64,000 nt of DNA from Paratinospora sagittata (taxonomy: Eukaryota > Streptophyta > Magnoliopsida > Ranunculales > Menispermaceae): assembly GCA_035771175.1 (NCBI GenBank), contig CM069598.1, positions 19,630,438 to 19,694,437 of the forward strand, written 5' to 3'. The notes under the pieces are model-generated. The model did no database searches and was not told the DNA's origin. It saw only the letters and a list, made by a program, of their open reading frames with translations. Positions 57,538-64,000 of this stretch are shown in pieces (positions within the stretch are counted from its first letter, which is position 1; every line of letters begins with the position of its first letter). Made by a program: the position numbers and the translations under genes.

Positions 57538-60500
57538 TTAGGCACTACGAGCTCGTGAGATGTTGATCAAGTCCAAACAATGTTGGAACTTGATTCCTGT
57601 AACTACCTTTGTAAGCATATCTGCAGGGTTATCTGCAGTCTTGATCTTTTGTAGAAGAATATTCCCTTCTTCTACTATTTCTCGAATAAAATGAAAACGA
57701 ACATCAATATGCTTCGTTCGACTGTGATGAACTTGGTTCTTTGCCAAACAAATGGCACTCTGGCTGTCGCAGAAAACTTCAACATTCTTCTGCACAATTC
57801 CCAAGTCCTTAGTCAATCCATGAAGCCAGATTGCTTCCTTGAAAGCTTCCGTTACTGCCATGTACTCTGCCTCTGTAGTAGACAAAGCAACTGTTGACTG
57901 TAGTGTTGATCTCCAACTCACTGGTCCTCCTGCCATAGTGAAAACATAACCAGTAGTAGATCTGCGCTTGTCAAGATCTCCAGCATAGTCCGAATCCACA
58001 TATCTGACTAGATGCTTACAACTTTTCGTATCTCTCTCGAACTTTAAACCAATATCTACAGTACCACGAATATACCGTAGAATCCACTTCACTGCTTGCC
58101 AGTGGCCTTTACCGGGGTTGTGCATATAACGACTTACCATACTTACAGCATGTGAAATGTCAGGTCTGGTACACACCATAGCATACATCAAGGCACCAAC
58201 TGCATTTGCATATGGAATATTCTCCATTTGCTTCTTCTGATCTTCGGAATTTGGTGACATTGATGAACTTAGCTTGAAATGTGGTGCCAATGGTGTGCTC
58301 ACAGGTTTTGTGTCATTGCCAATGCCAAAAGTTTGAAGAACTTTCTTCAAATACTGAGTTTGAGTCAAACAGATTGTGCCTTTGGCCCTGTCTCGAGTTA
58401 TCTCCATCCCGAGAATTTTTCTCGCCTCTCCAAGGTCCTTCATTTCAAACTCTGAGCTCAATTGAGCCTTTAGTTTGTTGATCTCCACCGTACTTTTAGA
58501 TGCGATTAACATATCATCTACATATAAAAGCAAGTAAATAAATGTACCATCTTGAAGTTTGCGATAGTAGACACAATGATCAAACTGACTCCGGGTATAT
58601 TTCTGCCCTTGGATGAAGCTGTCAAATCGCTTGTACCACTGTCTCGGTGACTGCTTCAGGCCATACAATGACTTGCTCAACTTGCAAGCCCAATGCTCTC
58701 TTCCTGGTACTTTGAATCCTTCTGGTTGAGACATATATATCTCTTCTTCTAAATTACCATGCAGAAAAGCAGTTTTGACATCGAGTTGGGCTAACTCGAG
58801 ATCAAACTGTGCAACCAAAGCCAATAATATTCGAATTGACGAATGCTTAACAACAGGTGAGAATACCTCATTGTAGTCAATTCCTTCCCTCTGAGCGTAG
58901 CCTTTTGCTACCAGTCTGGCTTTGTACCGGATATCGTCTATGCTGGGAGAGCCTTCCTTCTTTGCGAAAACCCATTTGCAGCCAATTGGTTTCTTTCCTT
59001 TCGGAAGTGGAACCAACTTCCAAGTCTGATTCTGATGGAGAGATTTCATCTCCTCATGCATTGCCATTTTCCACTTATCACTTTCCATACTCTGACTAAC
59101 ATCTTTGTAATTGTATGGAATATCATCTCCGGTGACTGGTAATACATATGCAACCATGTCAGTGTACCGAGCAGGTTTGCGGATTTCTCTTCTTGGTCGA
59201 CTGGTGGCAATTGATTCTGGTTGTTGACTGAAGTCTGGTCCTGGAGCCTCCACCTCAACTGAGATTTCCTCCTCGTCTTCTTCAGGATGGTTGGATATCT
59301 CTGCTAACTTGCTAGGAGTTACTGGAATATCTAACTCCACCTGCTGATGCAAATCTGGATCTCGATTTTCTTTATCAGAAACTGTATGCTTTAACATCAC
59401 AGATTCATCAAAAGTTACATCTCGACTTTTGACAATCATTTTTGTCTCAGTGTTCCATAGTCGGAAAGCCTTAACTCCTTCACTATAGCCCATGAAAATT
59501 GATTTCTTGGACCTAGGATCCAGTTTGGATTCCTTCACATGGAAATATGCAGTGCATCCAAATATGCGCAGAGAATCATAATCTGAAACGGAGTGTCCAG
59601 ACCATACCTCCTTGGGAGTTTTGCCATCTAGTGCTGTTGCAGGAAGTCTATTGATGATATGAGAGGCATATGACAAAGCTTCAGCCCAAAATGCCTTGCT
59701 CAGTCCAGAATGATATAACATGCAGCGAACTTTATCTACCAAAGTACGATTCATGCGTTCAGCAACACCGTTTTGTTGTGGCGTGCCTGGGACTGTGAAA
59801 TGTCTGACAATCCCTTCATTCTCACAAAATTTCTGAAAGGGGTCTGACTTGTATTCTCCTCCATTATCAGATCTGAGCCTCTTAATCTTCCTTCCCGTTT
59901 GGGTTTCTACCATTTTCTTCCATTTAAGAAAGATATCTAGCACTTCATCTTTATGCTTCATGGTATAAACCCAAACATAGCGTGAGAAATCATCAATGAA
60001 AGTAACAAACCAACGTTTACCGCCCAATGAAGCATTTTGAGAGTGTCCCCAGACGTCGGTATGAACATAATCTAATGTTCCTTTTGTGCGGTGGATGGCA
60101 GTTCCAAACTTCACTCTCGTCTGCTTGCCTAAGATACAGTGCTCGCAGAAGTCAAGTTTCCCGATTTTTGAACCTTTCAGAGAACCTTGCTTTATCAAGG
60201 TTTGAAGAGCCTTCTCTCCAACATGTCCGAGCCGCATGTGCCAAAGTCGGGAAGTGTCCGATGAAACATCATTAGAATTGGTGCAAGCTGAGACACTTTC
60301 GATTACTGTGTGTCCGTCAAGGAAATAAAGATTTCCTTTTTGAGTACCCTTCATGGCCAAGAATGCTCCACGTACAACCTTCAAAACTCCACCTTCAATG
60401 GTTACCTTGTAACCGCTGGAATCAAGGACTCCCAGGGAGATCAGATTTTTCTTCAGATCTGGGACATATCTGACGTCCGTGAGCCGTCTTGTTGTACCGT

Positions 60501-61536
60501 CATGCATCTTTAGGCGTATAGTTCCAATACCCTTTGTTTGACAGGTATTGTTGTTGCCCATTAGCACGACTCCTCCATCAAACTCATCCAGTTTTGAGAA
60601 CCAATGTCGATTCGGACACATATGATAGGAACAGCCGGAATCTAATATCCATCTATCAGACTGATTGTCTATAGATGAAACGGAGAAGGCAGAATCTTCT
60701 TCAGCCTTCTGTGCCACATTTGCAGTTGTCTTGTCCTTATTTGGACAATCTTTCTTCCAGTGCCCCTTTTGGTGACAATAGGCACATTCATCCTTTGCAA
60801 GACGTTGACGTGATGAAGGTCCTTTTGACTTTGAGCGAGATCGGTCTCGCCCACTAGATCTATCAGATTTGTTGTTAGCCCTGCCTCTGGATACCGTCAA
60901 GGCTATTGGTGATGCTTCCTTGTGATCGCGCTGGTCCTTCCTTCGATACTCGTTGTTCACCAAAGCATTTGAAACATCACTGAATTTAACCTCATCTTTA
61001 CCATATAGCAAAGTTGTTGTTAAATGTTCATAACTTTCAGGCAAAGAGTTTAACAACAATAGTGCCTTATCCTCATCAAGAGGGTCAACATCAAGATTTA
61101 GTAGATCAGCAAGAATCTTGTTGAATTTATCAAGATGCTCACTCATGGGAGTACCTTCCTTGTACTGAAAACGATAGAGCTTCTTCTTCAGGTAGAGGCG
61201 GTTCTCTACACTTTTCGTCATGTACTTGTCCTCCAGTTTCTTCCAGAAACTTATTGCCATAGTCTCTTTCATGACAAAGTACTTCTGATCTTTGGCCAAA
61301 CAAAGTCTGATTGTGCCACAAGCTTGACGATTTACAAAATGCCAATCATCATCGGACATATCCTTGGGCTTGGCTTCCAAGGCGATATGTGATCCTTCCC
61401 TGAATAGTAGATCTTGAACTTCGCATTGCCACATGCCAAAGTTGTTGGTGCCGTTGAATTTCTCCACCTCGAACTTTGCGTTGGATATCGAAGTTCTTTG
61501 CCAAGGCTTACTTGTGGTTGGGATTTCTTCCGCCAT
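57538..61536 (-). CDS. gag-pol polyprotein of Tnt1-like copia element, intact
   Basis: 1332 residues without a stop. Residues about 20-200 are the copia gag domain, 251-264 the zinc knuckle CAYCHQKGHWKKDC, 299-301 protease DSG, 433-467 the integrase zinc region (H433, H438, C464, C467), D494, D557 and E593 the integrase catalytic triad (RSDNGG, NGVAERMNR). Reverse transcriptase follows with KWVFAKK near 854, LDVKTAFLHGNL near 918 and YVDD at 1005-1008; RNase H is at about 1170-1300 (SDYAGD, TTEAEY, FCDSQSAI). Length is usual for Tnt1-94-type elements. ATG at 61534-61536 is the first of the frame. Gag and pol are in one frame as in other copia elements. Confidence 0.96.
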   Translation of the reverse strand: MAEEIPTTSKPWQRTSISNAKFEVEKFNGTNNFGMWQCEVQDLLFREGSHIALEAKPKDMSDDDWHFVNRQACGTIRLCLAKDQKYFVMKETMAISFWKKLEDKYMTKSVENRLYLKKKLYRFQYKEGTPMSEHLDKFNKILADLLNLDVDPLDEDKALLLLNSLPESYEHLTTTLLYGKDEVKFSDVSNALVNNEYRRKDQRDHKEASPIALTVSRGRANNKSDRSSGRDRSRSKSKGPSSRQRLAKDECAYCHQKGHWKKDCPNKDKTTANVAQKAEEDSAFSVSSIDNQSDRWILDSGCSYHMCPNRHWFSKLDEFDGGVVLMGNNNTCQTKGIGTIRLKMHDGTTRRLTDVRYVPDLKKNLISLGVLDSSGYKVTIEGGVLKVVRGAFLAMKGTQKGNLYFLDGHTVIESVSACTNSNDVSSDTSRLWHMRLGHVGEKALQTLIKQGSLKGSKIGKLDFCEHCILGKQTRVKFGTAIHRTKGTLDYVHTDVWGHSQNASLGGKRWFVTFIDDFSRYVWVYTMKHKDEVLDIFLKWKKMVETQTGRKIKRLRSDNGGEYKSDPFQKFCENEGIVRHFTVPGTPQQNGVAERMNRTLVDKVRCMLYHSGLSKAFWAEALSYASHIINRLPATALDGKTPKEVWSGHSVSDYDSLRIFGCTAYFHVKESKLDPRSKKSIFMGYSEGVKAFRLWNTETKMIVKSRDVTFDESVMLKHTVSDKENRDPDLHQQVELDIPVTPSKLAEISNHPEEDEEEISVEVEAPGPDFSQQPESIATSRPRREIRKPARYTDMVAYVLPVTGDDIPYNYKDVSQSMESDKWKMAMHEEMKSLHQNQTWKLVPLPKGKKPIGCKWVFAKKEGSPSIDDIRYKARLVAKGYAQREGIDYNEVFSPVVKHSSIRILLALVAQFDLELAQLDVKTAFLHGNLEEEIYMSQPEGFKVPGREHWACKLSKSLYGLKQSPRQWYKRFDSFIQGQKYTRSQFDHCVYYRKLQDGTFIYLLLYVDDMLIASKSTVEINKLKAQLSSEFEMKDLGEARKILGMEITRDRAKGTICLTQTQYLKKVLQTFGIGNDTKPVSTPLAPHFKLSSSMSPNSEDQKKQMENIPYANAVGALMYAMVCTRPDISHAVSMVSRYMHNPGKGHWQAVKWILRYIRGTVDIGLKFERDTKSCKHLVRYVDSDYAGDLDKRRSTTGYVFTMAGGPVSWRSTLQSTVALSTTEAEYMAVTEAFKEAIWLHGLTKDLGIVQKNVEVFCDSQSAICLAKNQVHHSRTKHIDVRFHFIREIVEEGNILLQKIKTADNPADMLTKVVTGIKFQHCLDLINISRARSA

Positions 61537-62224
61537 TAAGACTGAAGATATGTATGACGCCGAAAAATGCTTGACAAATGATAAACAACTCCAAACTAAG
61601 CTATATCAATAACTTCGGAGTTGAATCTGCAGAAACTGATTGCACGGTTGCGTCCGGAACGGTCGAAAATGGTGGAAACGAGTCTGAAAAAAAAAATGGG
61701 CTGGATGAATAGTGTCAGACTGAAAATCGGGCTGGGCCTTATGAATAGTGTCGGATGAATAGTGGGTCGGATGAACAGTAGACAAAAATGGGTCGGATGA
61801 ATAGTTGGGTCGAATGAACAGTTGGGTCGGATGAATAGTCGGGTCGGATGAACAATTGGGCTGGATGAATAGTCGGGTCGGATGAACAGTTGGGCCGGAT
61901 CAACAGCGGGCCAGGATGAATAGTCAGGCCCGAATGAACAGGCGGGTCGGGTCGGATCAGGGTCTGATCCGTCTTCTTCACCCGGCTTCTTCTTCCCTGC
62001 GCGCTGCAACAAAAAATTTACAGAGATTTTTCCTAGACTTTGAACGGCTCCCGGGGACTCGTTTCTTGTCCGTTTTTCTAGCCGTTTATTGCGTTGGATT
62101 CCTGGAAACGAGAGCTACCTCCACGGATGATCAGAAAACAATTCCGATCACTGATACAGAATCTCAAATTTTTCGATGAAATCTCGAAAAATTCGACCGA
62201 GTGTCCGTTGTCTTCCAAAGCTTC
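61537..62224 (-). other. leader of Tnt1-like element
   Basis: About 690 nt between primer site and gag-pol ATG. It contains a tandem block listed separately; other short frames (for example 62012-61596) are products of that repeat. Confidence 0.7.
61693..61960. repeat. tandem repeat of about 20 bp, GGGTCGGATGAATAGT type
   Basis: About twelve units with core TCGGATGAAYAGTYGGG in the leader of the Tnt1-like element, with gaps near 61710-61740 and 61780. On the element strand it is CCGAC/CATTCATC-rich, with ACTATTCATCCGAC units. Confidence 0.88.
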
Positions 62225-62242
62225 ACCTAATCTCTGATACCA
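62225..62242 (-). promoter_or_regulatory. primer binding site, Tnt1-like element
   Basis: The minus strand reads TGGTATCAGAGATTAGGT, 3 nt inside the 5' LTR; tRNA-Met type. Confidence 0.88.
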
Positions 62243-62245
62243 ATT

Positions 62246-62522
62246 TGTTATGCGAAAGCATGAAAGATAAATAAGACAACCAAAGTTTATCGTGGTTCGG
62301 CAAAAATACCTACGTCCACGGGAGGCAACAATTGTATTCACAGGGATGATTTTTACAATGAAGAATGAGTTATATTTATAGGAGCTAAAACAAAATCATT
62401 TTGCCCACGTGCTTCATGCAGCCAGCCCATGCATCCCATGCGGCTTGATTTTGTTGACTATTCATTGCATGCATTTCTGGACTATTGATGGCGGCTCTTC
62501 ATTGAGGTGGACAAAACCAACA
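62246..62522 (-). repeat. 5' LTR of Tnt1-like element (277 bp)
   Basis: Partner of 57155-57431. It carries the GTGGTTCGGC...CCTACGTCCAC motif and a TATA box. Confidence 0.94.
62373..62380 (-). promoter_or_regulatory. TATA box in 5' LTR of Tnt1-like element
   Basis: The minus strand reads TATAAATA, kept in both LTRs (57282-57289 in the 3' LTR). A start of transcription about 30 nt downstream would fall within the LTR, as expected. Confidence 0.55.
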
Positions 62523-62527
62523 CTTTG

Positions 62528-62940
62528 CATCATCATTCCTGCCAAGAACACAAGATTCATCTACCTGGGAACTTGTCTGTCTTCTCTCTCTAATTTCACT
62601 CCACCTCCTTCCCACTCCCTCTCCTAGGTTCAAACCGTTCCCCATGAAATTTGAAAGTTCTTCCAATTTTTCAAAGATGTCTTGAATCCTAGGCGCTAAA
62701 TTATGTTGGAAAGAAAGTATTTTGGATGATAAGGATGAGAAGTTACTTGCTTTTTTGTATTATCGCTCAACTGCTTAGCTATTGTAGCTACTTCTGTAAA
62801 TAACAAGAACTTCAATTTCCAACAGAATTTGAGCAAGTTGTTGAGGATGGATCTTCTTCATTTAAGCTCATCTTGAATATATCTTGTGTGATTTCCTCCA
62901 AATCCATTTCACATGTGTTATCTACAACAAATATTGAAGC
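62528..62940 (-). pseudogene. coiled-coil and linker part of the resistance gene
   Basis: The minus strand ends, next to the insertion, in RRQTSSQVDESCVLGRNDD, the linker typical just before NB-ARC in RGA-type CC-NB-LRR proteins. It continues across the Tnt1-like element as AKNIIDLL. Above this the coding potential is broken by several stops, but a CC-domain-like helical stretch can be followed to about 62910. The start codon region was not recognised. Confidence 0.7.
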
Positions 62941-62999
62941 ATATTAATAAAATTTAAGTTAGAAAAGGTAAAGAACTATGAAAAACTAAAGATAATAAT

Positions 63000-64000
63000 T
63001 TACATGTTCTTCCTCCACATATCCAATCTCATGAGCAAATAATTGCTTCTGTTGTGTCAGCCTTAAGTGAATAGTGATAATGGTCAAGCACGCGCCACCC
63101 CCCCCCGCCCCCTCCCCCCACGCTCAATATGTCACAAGCCATTGAAGCAAGGTCAGGATAGTGAAATTGATTCGACTTCCAGAAAGCAAGGACATCTAGC
63201 TTCATATTCCGTGTCATTTTTGGCTCATCTAAGTAGAATCATAAAACACTTATAAAAAAGAACTAGTTTTTTCCAATTTGTCCCACTCTTCTCATGAAGG
63301 GCAATTCTTATAGTTTGCATCACTTAATTCCATGTGTTGGAATGCCCAACAATAACATAGAGCACTTTGAAGCATGAGATAAGTTGAATTCCACCTAGTT
63401 TACACATCTTGGCATAATCATTTTTTGTTTCCATCTGACACCAAGCAAACACATTCTAATTTTTTTTTGTTTTCGTACTTGAGATCCCTTGACATATTTG
63501 ACACTCTCCCGAATTTTGACAATAGATTAATCAACTACTTTTAATCCTTCTTGGACGATCAAGTTAAGAATATGTGCACAACATCGCATATGAAAATGAT
63601 CACCATCACATACAAGTAAGCCCTTAAGCTTCAATTGTGTTTTCAACATGTCAACTGAAACATCATTATTAGCAACATTGTGTAAAGTGATACTAAAAAC
63701 CTTAGTCTCAAGCCCCAATTCACATAACAAATTGTGAATTTTTTCAGACAATGCCACTCTAATACGTTAAGGAGGTATAAATGTAAACCACAACACGTTT
63801 TTTTGCAAATTCTTATCATTATATATGAAATGACATGTCTAACACAAATATCCATCACTAGTAAATATCCATCACTAGTCAAGGAAGTCCACAAATTAGA
63901 AGTAAAAAATACTATATCTGGAGCTACCTTTAGCAAAGACTTCAGTATTGTCCTTTCTTTTTTATACAACTTAATAGTATCAGCCTTTGTAATGTTTCAT
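63000..64000 (-). pseudogene. hAT transposase (RICESLEEPER-like), partial
   Basis: The minus strand from the window end encodes TSNLWTSLTSDGYL (frame 63969-63643), then in another frame (63757-63527) ITLHNVANNDV, CDGDHFHMRCCAHILNLIVQEGL, conserved in plant hAT transposases. After a gap lacking the middle of the protein, 63217-63029 has LDVLAFWKSNQFHYPDLASMA and ending WRVLD, the C-terminal dimerisation domain. A run of about ten G codons' worth of C bases (63096-63118) replaces the ASESAFSIGG segment. Frameshifts and internal loss show decay. Its 5' part lies beyond the window. Confidence 0.85.

Larger units (their letters stand above)
57155..62522 (-). mobile_element. complete Tnt1-like Ty1/copia element
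   Basis: 5368 bp with 277-bp LTRs at both ends, primer site, leader, one 1332-codon gag-pol frame and purine tract. Perfect target duplication CTTTG (57150-57154 and 62523-62527). It sits inside the linker between the CC and NB-ARC parts of the resistance gene. By hand the LTRs differ at about 7 of 277 positions, so it is the youngest datable insertion here. All parts needed for autonomous movement are present. Confidence 0.95.

Noticed and set aside
57691..60857. Plus-strand frames opposite the Tnt1-like gag-pol
   Set aside because: Shadows of the intact minus-strand frame; no motif and no own signals.
61596..62012. Minus-strand frame rich in IHPTRLFIRP repeats as a gene
   Set aside because: It is a translation of the 20-bp tandem repeat in the leader of the Tnt1-like element.

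Overview
The window is plant nuclear DNA, probably from a eudicot. It is AT-rich and dominated by nested LTR retrotransposons of Ty1/copia and Ty3/gypsy type. It also holds a LINE fragment, a probable Helitron, a hAT transposase relic and one broken CC-NB-ARC-LRR resistance gene. No intact host gene, rRNA, tRNA or CRISPR array was seen. All names are by reading of motifs; no database search was possible. Layout: (1) 1-4508, minus: left-truncated element with an LTR (3394-4508), a tRNA-Met primer site (3371-3388) and one long frame with a caulimovirid-type movement-protein region followed by a coat-protein-like region. (2) 4509-10679, plus: copy 1 of a SIRE-like copia element, carrying a solo LTR at 5892-8815. 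(3) 10680-21671, plus: copy 2 of the same family with LTRs, primer site and decayed gag-pol, carrying a solo LTR at 16784-19574. (4) 21672-30690, minus: another copia element cut by a gypsy solo LTR (23147-25992) and a SIRE-like solo LTR (27119-29187). (5) 30691-31764: LTR remnant with a palindrome array. (6) 32340-39880, minus: LINE reverse transcriptase split by a SIRE-like solo LTR (32630-39690), itself split by a gypsy remnant (32935-38077). (7) 39950-41566: probable non-autonomous Helitron. (8) 43144-53406, plus: chromovirus (Tekay-like) gypsy element with both LTRs and a GAACA target duplication; each LTR carries an antisense 3-ketoacyl-CoA synthase gene fragment. (9) 54523-62940, minus: resistance-gene pseudogene split by a coding-complete Tnt1-like copia element (57155-62522, ORF of 1332 codons). 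(10) 63000-64000, minus: hAT transposase relic. Insertion order can be read from target-site duplications: every insertion with both edges visible has a 5-bp duplication, all perfect except one with a single transition. The only element that looks able to make its own proteins is the Tnt1-like copy; its two 277-bp LTRs differ at about 7 positions by hand count. The most unusual items are the movement-protein element with LTRs, the host gene fragment inside gypsy LTRs, and arrays of short imperfect palindromes in the long copia LTRs.
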